A DNA stretch of 64,000 bases from Chitinophagaceae bacterium (GTDB lineage Bacteria > Bacteroidota > Bacteroidia > Chitinophagales > Chitinophagaceae): the NCBI GenBank assembly GCA_016721085.1, contig JADKJI010000032.1, positions 1-64,000 on the forward strand. The letters are read 5' to 3'. Below the pieces are notes generated by a model. That model was not told the DNA's origin and searched no databases. It saw only the letters and a program-made list of their open reading frames with translations. A program made the position numbers and the translations under genes. Shown in pieces: positions 8,587-18,286 of this stretch (position 1 is the first letter of the stretch; the number at the start of each line of letters is the position of its first letter).

Positions 8587-10245
8587 TTATTTATTTTTTA
8601 ATTCGTTAAGTAATTTCTGTTGCTCTTGCACCAATACCCTATACTGCTCTAACAATATTTTTAATTCGCTGATCTCTTTTGTATGCTCATTAACCGCTTG
8701 CGTCAATACTGGAATTAGTCCTGTATAATTGACTGCATTGAATTCAACTTTCTCATTTGCTTCTCCCGGAACAGGCCTTTCCTTATATGTACTTACTCTT
8801 TTTACCAATTCAGGAAAAACTTCCTGCATGTTAGAAGCGAGGAAACCCAATTGCGATTCTTCTGGTAAGTTCAGATAAGAATATTGGTTACGATCAAATT
8901 GGTATTGACTTGGGTTTAACAGTAACAATTTAGCAGCTGCTCCCTGGATGGGGATTATATTTTTCTTGAACTTTTCATCCGATGTTTGCCAGGTACCACC
9001 AGATAAAAATGCATTCCCTACTCCATAAAATGCCCAACGGGTGGCTCCACCTGAAGCGCTGCTATAGACACCGATTCTTGTTCCTGTAATACCTGATCCA
9101 TTGGCAACACTGTATACGCCCCAGTTGTCGGCATCGGAGGTAGCTGTTGAAATAAGACCATAATTCTGTACAGCAAAATTAGCATCAGTACTAAAAATCT
9201 CTGCACCAATATATCCGGATCTGATTAGCAATCCCCTTCCTCTTCCTGGAGTACTATATTGATCAACTTCAATACCAGTAGCAAAAAAATCGGTTACACC
9301 AGATAGTAATTCCGTTTTAAGAATAGAAGCTCCAATGTTTGTGTTTGTGCTTGTAAAATAACCTGTATGCAAACTATCGCCCCTAACATGAAGCCGGGTA
9401 TTACTTAATGGGTTGGCCGTTCCTATTCCCACAGTACCGAAAGTATTGATGGTGAGTTTGGGATCTGCCTGAATCGTTAAATGAAGTTTACCTGTACTAT
9501 TGGTTGTCCCTGTGCCCAAGTCTACATCTTCCGCACTGCCTGAATAGGAGCCCCAGTATCCTCTGTAAAGATTGTTTTCAAAAATTGAAACATACATTGG
9601 GAATCCGTTATTTGAATTAAAGCGGGCGGTATTTCCACTTGAACTGGTATGGGTAACATCTAAAGCTGTTGTAGGATTAGCAACTCCAATCCCTAGCCTT
9701 GGACTATTCCCCACATTAGTAAGATATAATGCGCTGTCATTATTTGTACCAATGACTAACCCGCCATTTTCGAGGTTCATCAAACTGGCATTAGGACCGA
9801 TAGCACCTAAAAGCAACCCATCAGAGGCAAGGCTTCCACTAACGCTATTAGTAATGCGAAAATAATTGCTGCTCGTTAATGCATTGTGTACATGAAGTCG
9901 ATTTACGGTGGAACTAAGTCCGATGCCAACATTGCCTACTGAATGAAATACATCGGAGCCTATCTTAGTCCAATAATTATTTCCGTCTGTAACCAATTCT
10001 GTCCAACCAGAAGTGGAATTCATCCAAATACTCTTGGTATTGAAATCGTACACCAGCAATCCAAAAGCAGGTGATACAATTGCTTCTCTTTGTATTGTAC
10101 CCATACTAGGTAATAAAAACCCTTTTGAATTGCTTTCAAGATGCAAGAGTGCACTTGGGTCAGGTGTGGTAATACCAATTCCAACACTTTGAGATTGGGA
10201 AATGAAAGGTATTGTCACCAATAGCAGTAAATAAAAGTATTTCAT
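8587..10245 (-). CDS. Secreted tail-fibre-like protein with C-terminal S74 chaperone domain
   Basis: 552 residues. Residues 1-20 (MKYFYLLLLVTIPFISQSQS) are a signal peptide. The N-terminal part has VGIGITTPDPSALLHLES, a repeat start common in Bacteroidota surface proteins, then a beta-rich body with several VGIG-N-P repeats. The C-terminus from about residue 425 (TWQTSDEKFKKNIIPIQG ... QYQFD ... LGFLASNMQEVFPELV) matches the Peptidase_S74 intramolecular chaperone domain known from phage tail spikes, which helps trimer folding and cleaves itself off; a coiled coil (about 515-550) ends the protein. It is probably a trimeric surface protein. Its start shares the VG(I/V)G-TP motif with the Kelch-like gene at 12793. 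Confidence 0.82.
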   Translation of the reverse strand: MKYFYLLLLVTIPFISQSQSVGIGITTPDPSALLHLESNSKGFLLPSMGTIQREAIVSPAFGLLVYDFNTKSIWMNSTSGWTELVTDGNNYWTKIGSDVFHSVGNVGIGLSSTVNRLHVHNALTSSNYFRITNSVSGSLASDGLLLGAIGPNASLMNLENGGLVIGTNNDSALYLTNVGNSPRLGIGVANPTTALDVTHTSSSGNTARFNSNNGFPMYVSIFENNLYRGYWGSYSGSAEDVDLGTGTTNSTGKLHLTIQADPKLTINTFGTVGIGTANPLSNTRLHVRGDSLHTGYFTSTNTNIGASILKTELLSGVTDFFATGIEVDQYSTPGRGRGLLIRSGYIGAEIFSTDANFAVQNYGLISTATSDADNWGVYSVANGSGITGTRIGVYSSASGGATRWAFYGVGNAFLSGGTWQTSDEKFKKNIIPIQGAAAKLLLLNPSQYQFDRNQYSYLNLPEESQLGFLASNMQEVFPELVKRVSTYKERPVPGEANEKVEFNAVNYTGLIPVLTQAVNEHTKEISELKILLEQYRVLVQEQQKLLNELKNK

Positions 10246-10293
10246 ATCGTTAATTATTTAAAATTTGTATTCATCCATTTGCTTCGATTCGAA

Positions 10294-12368
10294 TTATTCT
10301 TCATAGACAATGAGAATCTTTACAGGCATCCCTAAAATACTCCCGCTACTTCCTGCCACGGTTCCTACTGCGATATTTGCATTGTCAACATTCAGCGTAT
10401 ACTGAAAACCTGCCTGGATATGATTGGGCATGATCTGAAATCCTCCGGGAACGGTTACAAGAGCTGTAATAGATAGAATTTTTGAGGGGGCAATACCGTG
10501 TGCAATTAAAGCAAACCCTCCCTGAGCAACAGGAGTAGTTGCGGTTAGTTTTTTCATTTTGATAGATGGAGCTCCTGTTCCGAGCTGCGAGTATCCGGCA
10601 ACATCAATATTCCCGGTTATGGCAGCTGCTCCTGCAATATTTGCATTAGCGGAAATATTGGAACCATTGATATCCATAGGTTCCCATTCTTATAGATCAC
10701 CATTGCATTACTTCTATGGTGTTATTATTTCCATTCCCAACATATAAGAGGATTTGAATTAATATCCATTCCATTACTAGAAGAAGATATGGATTCGTTA
10801 TAGCGACCAATAGCGACTGCCCCATAATCCCTTGCTGAGACCAAGCCCCTTCCAAAGGTGTAGGAGTAATCTCCCGTTGTAATACTATTTCCTCCTATCG
10901 CCATCGAACTTAAAGCGTTTGTTTCAGCGAATTCACCCAAAGCAATGCCGAAGCTTTTCATTTCTCCCATGGGCGCTTTTACCAATAGCTAATGAGTAAC
11001 GTCCTCTTGCTTGAGCATCATAACCGAGAGTAAGTGAATAGTCTCCTATAGCTTCTGAAAAATTGCCTAAAGCCATAGCGTATAAGCCTGCTGCTTCCTG
11101 AGTAGTTCCAATAGCAGTAGAATAATTACCACTGGCAATAGCATGATTTCCAGCACAAACTCCATGTGCCAATATTAAAATCATCTTCAAGAGCTACTTG
11201 GTTAAAACTGTACCAACCCTGAAAGCACTTTTTCAGGCAACCACATCATACGGGTACCCTACCCCTGTTACAGGAAGCGTAAAAGCTTCAGGATCTGTGA
11301 GTTACGCAGTAGTTGGGTTTTCATTACCAGATTTCCATTGCGATAAACCACCAAAGCGTTATGCCTGTTTAGATCAGAACTACCATTACCTATATAAAAG
11401 AGTGGGTCGCTTGAAGTGGGAGAATTCTTGTCGGAGGAGATGACAGAATCATTGAATTGTCCGATTGCCATTGAAGAGAAGGATTGTGCTACAGTACCAT
11501 ATCCTGTAGTAAAAGAAATATCACCAGTTGCCCTTGTATTGATTCCTGATGCAAATGAAGTATTTCCATCGGAAAATGTAAAAGCTCCGAAAGCTGTCGC
11601 GGCTGAACCGGTTGCTCTATTACCGGTTCCGAAGGCGATGGATTTCAGACCGGCGGCAACACTTAATTCACCAAAAGCAAAAGAGGATTCTCCTTCTGCT
11701 CTGGCACCATTGCCTGCTGCGAATGAACCGAAGCCTGTAGCCACCGTATTAAAACCAAAACTGCTGGAATTGACACCTGCTGCCCTGGTTCCTTCTCCAA
11801 AGGCAAGGCTTTTAAGACCAGTAGCTCTTGTATTGTAGCCTCCAGCAAAAGACCAGGTACCAATGCTATCGGCCGACCAGTATAACGGACTAGATACAGT
11901 ACCTACCCGGAAGGCGCTTTTTTGTGGCATCCACATTAATCTTGTACCAGTACTGCTAAATGGCGGTTGAATTACACCGGGATCTACAAGTACTGCAGCC
12001 GAAGATGGACTCCAAAATCCACCTGTATTGGAGTTTCTAATCTCTGTACCTAATGCACCGGCAGTCTGCCATAAGTTAGTACCATTCGACAAACTATTCC
12101 ATCCACCTGCAGTACCATTACCATTATGAATCCAGATAGCGTTTGTCACTGTATCATACATCATCAATCCTTTGGCAGTATTCGTAGCAAGGGCGGTGCG
12201 TGTAGCGGCATCCCCTCTTGGAATCAGCAACCCTTTATTCACTCCTTTTATATCGAGCATGGCATTGGGATGTGCTGTTGATCCATCATTATTCACTGCC
12301 ACGTTTTGTGAAAACAAAATGATAGGAAGAAGAACAGTAGCAGTAAACAGCAGTGATTTGATAAGCAT
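10294..12368 (-). pseudogene. YadA-head-like surface protein, 3' half broken by many frameshifts
   Basis: The 5' part is open from ATG 12368 to a stop at 11268 (366 residues): a signal peptide (MLIKSLLFTATVLLPIILFSQ), a 'GLLIPRGD' domain, then 14-15 residue repeats of the A-G-x-x-S-x-A-F-G type found in trimeric autotransporter heads. The second part continues the same architecture but only across at least eight small frame changes between about 11330 and 10680: pieces include TDPEAFTLPVTGVG, KSAFRVGTV (also present at the 5' part), CAGNHAIASGNYSTAIG, APMGEMKSFGIALGEF and finally an open 127-codon piece ending ILIVYEE at 10294. The original gene probably had two tandem modules, about 690 residues in all. 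The short open frames at 10725-10985 and 10933-11190 are fragments of it. Confidence 0.72.
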
Positions 12369-12410
12369 AGTAAAGGTTTTTTCCGATGCTTAAAATTGCG
12401 GGATTGGGGG

Positions 12411-12545
12411 GGAGGAAACAATAGCACTTTTGGGCGGGAGGGGAATTTGGAAATTTGGAAATTTGGAAATTTGAAAATTAAACAGCCGGGATACAAATGT
12501 GAAGATGTGGAAATTAGGATCCCGACGCGTCGGGATGGAAATTAA
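12411..12545. repeat. Duplicated upstream region, copy A
   Basis: About 135 bases upstream of the YadA-like gene (GAAACAATAGCACTTTTGGGCGGG, then AATTTGG tracts, then AACAGCCGGGATACAAATG) are nearly the same as 14445-14575 upstream of the Kelch-like gene. The ATCCCGACGCGTCGGGAT perfect palindrome lies at 12519-12536. Confidence 0.75.
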
Positions 12546-12566
12546 GCAGCCGAACAGCTAATACAT

Positions 12567-12633
12567 TTTACCGCGGAGACGCGGAGACGCAGTGAGGCGT
12601 TCCTCCGCGTCTCTGCGCCCCTGCGGTAAAAAA
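12567..12633. repeat. CGCAGAGACGC palindrome, copy 3
   Basis: TTTACCGCGGAGACGCGG pairs with CCGCGTCTCTGCG...CTGCGGTAAA around GTGAGGCGTT. Near-complete copy; arms of about 28 bases. The rest of the gap to 12792 is TTTAAGG-type tract with no gene. Confidence 0.8.
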
Positions 12634-12792
12634 CTCATAAAGTTGGGTGTTAACTATTAGTCGATCCTTTGGAACTTATGGGACATTTTGAACTTTATAA
12701 TTTCTCCCGCTGCTACACTTCAGAACCTTAAACCTTAAACTCTTAAACCATTAAACCTAAAGGAGCAAAGAAGGATCTGAAAAACAGCTCAC

Positions 12793-14325
12793 TTACTGTT
12801 TGACATATAAATACATTTTTTGAGGATTCAATAATTCCAACTTAGTGGTTGAGGTGGAGATTAAGAAAAACCTGCTTCCATTAGGAAGGCCACCAAAAAA
12901 TGAATAAGTACCTACAGAGGGGTTTATGATTGAAGTGCCTCCACCGAAAGCTAAAACAACATTAGCCCCGAGTATTAATTTATGTCCTCCTTTTTTGACT
13001 CCCATAATCCCGCTCACTTGCCAACTGTTTACGACGGGGTCATATAAGTATGAATTGCTTTCAAACGGGGTGCCAACGGTATTGAAAATATTTGCACTTC
13101 CGCCTGATATCAACATTTTATTTCCAATCCAAACACCGGCATGCAACTCTAATCTGGGCGATCCTGTTATACTAGTAGTAGTCCAGCTATTTGTAACCGG
13201 ATTATACCTGCCTCCTGTATTCAAATAAGTCAATGAAGTATTTCCACCATAACCACCATGAATTATCATTTCGGTACCACTCCACACTGCCACATTCCTC
13301 GAACGACCAATAGGAGCATTAGTTGCAGTTATTGGGGTCCATAAATTCGTAACAGGATTATACATTGCCCCATCTCCAACAACATTTTCAACTGATGTGG
13401 AAGATTTACCAGCCCAAACAATCATACTATTCTGTATGGTATTATTTACACATGAATATGACATCCGGGCTGAAGGGGCTCCAGTAGTATTGATTGTGGA
13501 CCAGGTATTTGTTGCAAAATTCAAGACGGCTCCATCATTTAATAAAGTACCTCCAGAAGAAAGTCCACCCCATACCACAAGTCGGTTACTTATGAATTGC
13601 ATACCAAATTCAGATCTTGCTGAAGGTTGCCCTGTTGTTGGAATTGCTGTCCAAACGTTAGTAGATGGATTATACCGGAAACCATTATCTGTTGCCACTG
13701 AAAAATTCCCACCCCAAACAATAATTTCTGTTCCCGTCCAAACTGATTCACATCCAAAGGTAGCTTTGAAGCTTGTAGGATTAGTCAGTACAAAACGCCA
13801 TGTATCAGCTATAGGGTTATAAGCATAGAAACTATTGTTTGCCAAAACATACATAACTGTATCTACCCAAAAAAAAATGTCGTTATTACCAAAGTCAGGG
13901 GGTTCTAATTTTTGAATATCGCCTTCAACATAACTGGAAGCCCATGTATTGGGGGCTGCATTTACAACAGAAAAAGAGTACTGTGTATGCCCAGAAGTGT
14001 ATCCGAACAAACTAAATCCTTTGCTCAAAAGGTTTTGATCATTACCACTAGCTGAACCAACAATTGCTCCGGCTGGTAATGTTCCAGGAACAGTTCCCCA
14101 ATTGCCATTTCCCAATAATGCATCATTGGCATTTCCACTATTGGGCAATGGAACCAGGTCACCAGAAGCATTGTATTTCAGTACACCTGAACTTCCTGAT
14201 ATACCATCTACCCGTACATTTCCCGCAACATGTAATTTTTGCTGAGGATTAGTTGTACCTACTCCAACATTCTGAGCAGTTACAATAAATGGAAGCCACA
14301 GAAAAAGGATAAATAAATATTTCAT
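12793..14325 (-). CDS. Secreted Kelch-repeat-like protein
   Basis: 510 residues. A signal peptide (MKYLFILFLWLPFIVTAQ) precedes NVGVGTTNPQQKLHVAGNVRVDG, the same opening module as in the S74 protein. From about residue 130 to 470 there are seven repeats of the form 'W-T-G-T-E-I-I-V-W-G-G ... YNP-x-T-N-x-W', the Galactose-oxidase/Kelch beta-propeller blade pattern. No sorting domain of type IX secretion was seen at the C-terminus. Function beyond an exported beta-propeller, possibly for binding, is unknown. Its upstream region is duplicated ahead of the YadA-like gene. Confidence 0.82.
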   Translation of the reverse strand: MKYLFILFLWLPFIVTAQNVGVGTTNPQQKLHVAGNVRVDGISGSSGVLKYNASGDLVPLPNSGNANDALLGNGNWGTVPGTLPAGAIVGSASGNDQNLLSKGFSLFGYTSGHTQYSFSVVNAAPNTWASSYVEGDIQKLEPPDFGNNDIFFWVDTVMYVLANNSFYAYNPIADTWRFVLTNPTSFKATFGCESVWTGTEIIVWGGNFSVATDNGFRYNPSTNVWTAIPTTGQPSARSEFGMQFISNRLVVWGGLSSGGTLLNDGAVLNFATNTWSTINTTGAPSARMSYSCVNNTIQNSMIVWAGKSSTSVENVVGDGAMYNPVTNLWTPITATNAPIGRSRNVAVWSGTEMIIHGGYGGNTSLTYLNTGGRYNPVTNSWTTTSITGSPRLELHAGVWIGNKMLISGGSANIFNTVGTPFESNSYLYDPVVNSWQVSGIMGVKKGGHKLILGANVVLAFGGGTSIINPSVGTYSFFGGLPNGSRFFLISTSTTKLELLNPQKMYLYVKQ

Positions 14326-14444
14326 AAGCAGAAAATTTATACAGCTTAAAAAGACGAATTGAGGATACTAAAAAAGTAGGTACCGGAAGATTTTCAATAT
14401 TGCTGGACTAAACGTTACAATAATAAAATTCAGTAATTCAGTAA

Positions 14445-14575
14445 GGGGAAACAATACCACTTTTGGGCGGGGGAGGAGAATTTGAAAATTTGAAAGTGTG
14501 GAAATTTGAAAATTAAACAGCCGGGATACAAATGTGAAGATGTGAAATTAGGAAATTAGGAAATCGGGATGAAAA
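14445..14575. repeat. Duplicated upstream region, copy B
   Basis: Second copy of the region at 12411-12545, about 120 bases upstream of the Kelch-like start. It is followed by TTAAGTTGTACG tracts, GTTGGAGACTCC and the palindrome TCCCGACGCGTCGGGA (14716-14731). Confidence 0.75.
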
Positions 14576-14715
14576 TTTGAAAATGAAACAGCCAATACAG
14601 TTGTACGTTTTAAGTTGTACGTAGTAAGTAGTTATAAGTTTTAAGTGGTAGGTAATAAGTTGGAGACTCCGACTTTCTGAACCTTAAACCTTAAACTTTA
14701 AACCCTTAAACTTTA

Positions 14716-14731
14716 TCCCGACGCGTCGGGA
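14716..14731. repeat. TCCCGACGCGTCGGGA perfect palindrome
   Basis: Sixteen-base perfect palindrome between low-complexity tracts. Other copies: 12519-12536, 44653-44668, and a truncated one at 23591-23603. Confidence 0.85.
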
Positions 14732-14814
14732 CTGAAACTTGAAAAGAAAAAGCCCCGTTTCCGGAGCTCCGCACAAAGCCTTAAGCTTTAAGCATTAGGC
14801 CTTCAGCCCTGCCT

Positions 14815-15010
14815 AAAAAAATACAACCCGGCTTCCAGGGGCCAGGTTGTAATAAATTGAAATCCTTTGTGTTATCAGAGTATTTGATGCGCGTTACTCT
14901 TCATTTGGGTACGGATCTCAGTGTTTTTGTTTTCCAGTTTTACCGTCGCTATAATTAGTTTTTATAAGCTCTTTGTTTTGGTGTGCCGCTTTCGGCGTGT
15001 TGACAATACA
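14815..15010 (-). ncRNA. Candidate structured RNA or 3' UTR ending in a strong terminator
   Basis: On the minus strand three hairpins follow each other: GCCGAAAGCGGC (14996-14985), an AGAGTA...TACTCT stem (14900-14877), and a terminator stem of ACAACC-GGC type (14850-14823) followed by seven T (14821-14815). The stretch lacks the low-complexity repeats that fill the rest of this 930-base gap and has no convincing protein. It may be a small RNA or the 3' UTR of the response regulator gene that ends at 15260. No known RNA family was recognised. Confidence 0.35.
14823..14850 (-). terminator. Minus-strand rho-independent terminator
   Basis: ACAACCTGGCCCCTGGAAGC-type stem on the minus strand closing with GGGTTGT, then a T run. 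It lies between the response regulator (15260) and the Kelch-like gene (14325), both on this strand. Confidence 0.8.
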
Positions 15011-15161
15011 AAGATGCAACGGGAATCACGCTTTCCATAGTTTATTAGGCGGGGGATGGGGAAATGTCGATGAATGGGGGGAAAAGGGCGATGAATGGAG
15101 GAATGAGGAAATGTGGAGATTAGAAAATGTGGAAATGTGAAAATTTAACAGCCAAATACAA

Positions 15162-15225
15162 TTAACCGCAGAGACGCGGAGACGCAGCAGGCGTTCCTCC
15201 GCGTCACTGCGCCTCTGCGGTTAAA
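15162..15225. repeat. CGCAGAGACGC palindrome, copy 4
   Basis: TTAACCGCAGAGACGCGG on the left pairs with CGCGTCACTGCGCCTCTGCGG on the right, with GCAGGCGTTCC between. It is followed by AAATTTT tracts up to the response regulator stop codon. Confidence 0.82.
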
Positions 15226-15259
15226 GATTTTCAAATTTTCAAATTAACTAATTTTCAAA

Positions 15260-15892
15260 TTACACTATCCGGTGCCTAATCGCCTTCGCCACCGCCTCCG
15301 TTCCACAATTCACATGCAGCTTATGATAGATATTCTGCAAATGCCGCTTTACCGTGTCGATGCTTACGGAACAGGTGTTGGCGATCATTTTATAGGAATT
15401 GCCTTTAACCAGGAGTTCGAGGACTTCTTTTTCACGGGGAGTGAGGTTGAAGTCGTCGTTGAGAATGGGCTGGGTGCGGAAGTGCTGGAATACTTTTTGG
15501 GCAACGAAGGGACTCATGGGGGCACCGCCTTCCATCACTTCCTCCAGACTTCTTATTAATTGTAAAGGAGAAGTATTTTTTAAGAGATATCCATCGGCTC
15601 CAGCGCAGATGGAATCGAAGATGCGGGTATCATCGTCAAAGACGGTATGCATAACCACTTTTACATCGGGATAGGTGCTCTTGATCATCTTCACCCCTTC
15701 TACCCCATTCATGCCTGGCATATCGATGTCCATCACTATCAATTCAGCAGCCGTTTCTTCAATGGCTTCAATGGCATTACGACAATCGGGATACGATGCC
15801 ATTACCCGAAAGGTCTTTTCATCGTTGAGAAGTAGTTCCAACGATTGCCGCAGCCGGGCATTGTCTTCGAATATGATGAGCTTATGGGGCAT
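15260..15892 (-). CDS. NarL/LuxR-type response regulator
   Basis: 210 residues. A receiver domain (1-120) with acidic residues near the N-terminus (FEDN, 8-11), phosphoacceptor D55 in MDIDMPGMNG and a conserved K near 104 in the YLLKN motif. A C-terminal helix-turn-helix of the LuxR/GerE type follows (LTPREKEVLELLVKGNSYKM through VKRHLQNIYHKL). It binds DNA when phosphorylated. The histidine kinase gene lies 53 bases upstream on the same strand and is its likely partner. Confidence 0.95.
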   Translation of the reverse strand: MPHKLIIFEDNARLRQSLELLLNDEKTFRVMASYPDCRNAIEAIEETAAELIVMDIDMPGMNGVEGVKMIKSTYPDVKVVMHTVFDDDTRIFDSICAGADGYLLKNTSPLQLIRSLEEVMEGGAPMSPFVAQKVFQHFRTQPILNDDFNLTPREKEVLELLVKGNSYKMIANTCSVSIDTVKRHLQNIYHKLHVNCGTEAVAKAIRHRIV

Positions 15893-15945
15893 TGTATAAA
15901 ATTAATCGCTTCAGGAATCAATTCCTATTACACTTTCGGGTGATT

Positions 15946-18162
15946 TCAAACTGGCATTACCAATCTCAACTGGGTTCCCTTTCCTGGTGATGTCTGCAAA
16001 TCAAGTTGCCCTTTTAATAAAGCCGCTCTTTGCTGCATATTTTGTAATCCGTTACCGGCAGCAATAATAGCTGGATTAAACCCAACCCCATCATCCTCCA
16101 CTTTTAATTGTAATTGGCTATCATTTATAGACAATTCAATAAGGGCATTTTTGGCAGAAGAATACTTCGCCAGGTTATTGACAGCCTCTTTAAACAATAG
16201 ATAAAGATCGCGACGTTTATCCATTTCTAATTTCCAGTCGCCGGTTTGTTCTGGGAATTTGATATCATAGCTTATGTTCTTGCCATCGAGAATATCAGAT
16301 GCATAGCGTTTCATCCGAATGAATAAATGTTCAAGGTTATCATAGCGCGGATTGATATTCCAAACTATATCACTGATGCCTTCACTCACTTGCTTTATAT
16401 CGTCGGAAGCTTTGGAAAGATACTCCTGCACTTTCTCTGGATTACCGGCATTGCGCCTTGTAAGTTCATTCAGGATATTGATATTGCTTAGCGAAGCCCC
16501 TACATCATCGTGCAAATCACTCGCAATATTATTTCGCATTTCCTGCATCACCGCTTGTTGTTCCAGTTTCTTTTTTAGTTGATAGCGGCTAAAGGCGATG
16601 GCACTTAACAATAGCAGGAGCACAACGCCAGCAATGATACCATTGCGCAATTGCTTCTGGTTCTGCAACCCCTTTTCGTTTATTAATTTCTCTTTCTGCA
16701 CCAGCTGCAATTCCTGTTCCTTATTCTTTGCCTGTAAAGATTGTTTCAACAATTCTTCTTCCTGTTGCTGAAGTTTAAGATCGGATAGTAGTTTCTGCTG
16801 TTGAAGCAAATTGATTTCATTTTCCTTCTGCTGAGCTTCCAGTTTGTTGCCACTTATAATAGCTTTCTGCTTTTCTATTTCCAGCTGCTTGATTCGCTGA
16901 TCGGTATTCAGTCTTTCTATTTCAATGTCCTTTTTGGCGGTTTGATATTTAGTCTCAAGTTCTGCTATATTCTGTTCCTGTTCCGACATTGCCATACTGT
17001 CCTTATATAAAATCTGTTTCTTATAAGTACGATAGGCCATTTCATAGTTCTTCTTTCGCAGGTAGAAATCTGACATATACGCATAAGAGACCTGGAGTTT
17101 ACTCTTGCTTTTTAATTCTTCCGAAAGACGGATTGATTTATTGAAATAAGAAAGCGTGATAGAAGAATCCTGTTTCAACGCTTCAGTATAAAAAGCAGCA
17201 GCAATATAGCGCGTTGCCAGCATCCATTTATCATACCCGGTGCTTTCCAATATGGAGATGGCTTTTAGTTCGTAAGCAAAAGCGGAATCATTCCTATTCT
17301 GCGCATTTGCTATCAATGAAGAAGTGATATAAGCATTCACCATTCGGGCAGTACTTCCTGATTGCTGCGCATACTTCACACATAATTGCTGATATTTCTC
17401 CGCCTCTTTCTTATCAACATCCAGATATACCTGGCTTAAATTACAACAAACAAGAGCGAGCTTGTTAATATCTCCAGCCTTCTCACGATACACCATCGAT
17501 TGCTTTCCATAATCAATGGCCTTTTGTTTCTTTCCCAGTTTATTATATACAGTAGATATGTTTCCAAGTGTCATAGCACAGCCAACATAATCGTTCAATC
17601 CTTCATAAATAGAAAGTCCTTTAAAGCAATTGGCTGTCATCTTATCCTCATTGTCCTTCCGGCCCCAGGCGAAACCCAATTCATTATAGGCGAGCCCAGT
17701 ATATGATATGCGAACTTTCTCTAAACGGTTGGCAAGTGCTTTCTCCAAATAGTAAATGGCGGAGTCTATTTCATCGAGATACAGACGCACCTGCCCTTTA
17801 TGAAGGAAAGCGATACCTACGATAGTTGAATCCCGTAGCTGCACCCCCAGCTTCATCAAAGCAGGAGTATGCTTATCCGCTTCTTCCAATTCATCTTTCT
17901 CAATAAGTATATCATTCTTCTTTATAAGCGACCAGGCCTGTCCCTGCAGATAATTATGTTTCTTACTATAATCAATGGCTTTCTGGCTGAATTGCAAGGC
18001 AGTATCGAAGCTTAATTTCTCGAAATAAGCACTTGCCTGTGAGATATATTGGGCTACCTGGATGGAATCGGATTTGGAATACGTCTGCGAATTGGCAGCT
18101 ATAGTAAAAAAAGATACTATAATAGAAAATAATAGCCCTCGCTGCGTTGCTGCCATATTCAA
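15946..18162 (-). CDS. TPR-repeat sensor histidine kinase (HisKA_3 type)
   Basis: 738 residues. A signal peptide (1-25), tetratricopeptide repeats from about 35 to 390 predicted to face the periplasm, a long coiled coil (about 395-505), one membrane span (508-525) and a cytoplasmic kinase. The phosphoacceptor is H551 in ASDLHDDVGASLSNI, the HisKA_3/NarX type motif, and the ATPase domain shows VEDDGVGFNP and GNGLQNMQQRAALLKG near the C-terminus. This matches the TPR kinases common in Bacteroidota. It pairs with the response regulator downstream. The signal sensed is unknown. Confidence 0.93.
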   Translation of the reverse strand: MNMAATQRGLLFSIIVSFFTIAANSQTYSKSDSIQVAQYISQASAYFEKLSFDTALQFSQKAIDYSKKHNYLQGQAWSLIKKNDILIEKDELEEADKHTPALMKLGVQLRDSTIVGIAFLHKGQVRLYLDEIDSAIYYLEKALANRLEKVRISYTGLAYNELGFAWGRKDNEDKMTANCFKGLSIYEGLNDYVGCAMTLGNISTVYNKLGKKQKAIDYGKQSMVYREKAGDINKLALVCCNLSQVYLDVDKKEAEKYQQLCVKYAQQSGSTARMVNAYITSSLIANAQNRNDSAFAYELKAISILESTGYDKWMLATRYIAAAFYTEALKQDSSITLSYFNKSIRLSEELKSKSKLQVSYAYMSDFYLRKKNYEMAYRTYKKQILYKDSMAMSEQEQNIAELETKYQTAKKDIEIERLNTDQRIKQLEIEKQKAIISGNKLEAQQKENEINLLQQQKLLSDLKLQQQEEELLKQSLQAKNKEQELQLVQKEKLINEKGLQNQKQLRNGIIAGVVLLLLLSAIAFSRYQLKKKLEQQAVMQEMRNNIASDLHDDVGASLSNINILNELTRRNAGNPEKVQEYLSKASDDIKQVSEGISDIVWNINPRYDNLEHLFIRMKRYASDILDGKNISYDIKFPEQTGDWKLEMDKRRDLYLLFKEAVNNLAKYSSAKNALIELSINDSQLQLKVEDDGVGFNPAIIAAGNGLQNMQQRAALLKGQLDLQTSPGKGTQLRLVMPV

Positions 18163-18273
18163 AGGAAGGTTTATGAAGTAAAAATTACATAATTATATGG
18201 AATTAGCCTAAACCCTTACTACTGAACAATTGTTATAATAACTGACTGGATAGAAAGAGTATAGTATTTAAAG

Positions 18274-18281
18274 TAACTTTG
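18274..18281 (+). promoter_or_regulatory. Candidate -7 element for the DCC-family gene
   Basis: TAACTTTG fits the Bacteroidota TAnnTTTG element and ends five bases before the start codon, so the message would have little or no leader. No clear -33 element was seen. Confidence 0.4.
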
Positions 18282-18286
18282 CAGTA

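Noticed and set aside
11416..11838. 140-codon plus-strand open frame opposite the YadA-like gene
   Set aside because: It exists because the opposite strand has a regular 14-15 residue repeat. Its Pro/Ala/Lys-rich translation shows no domain.
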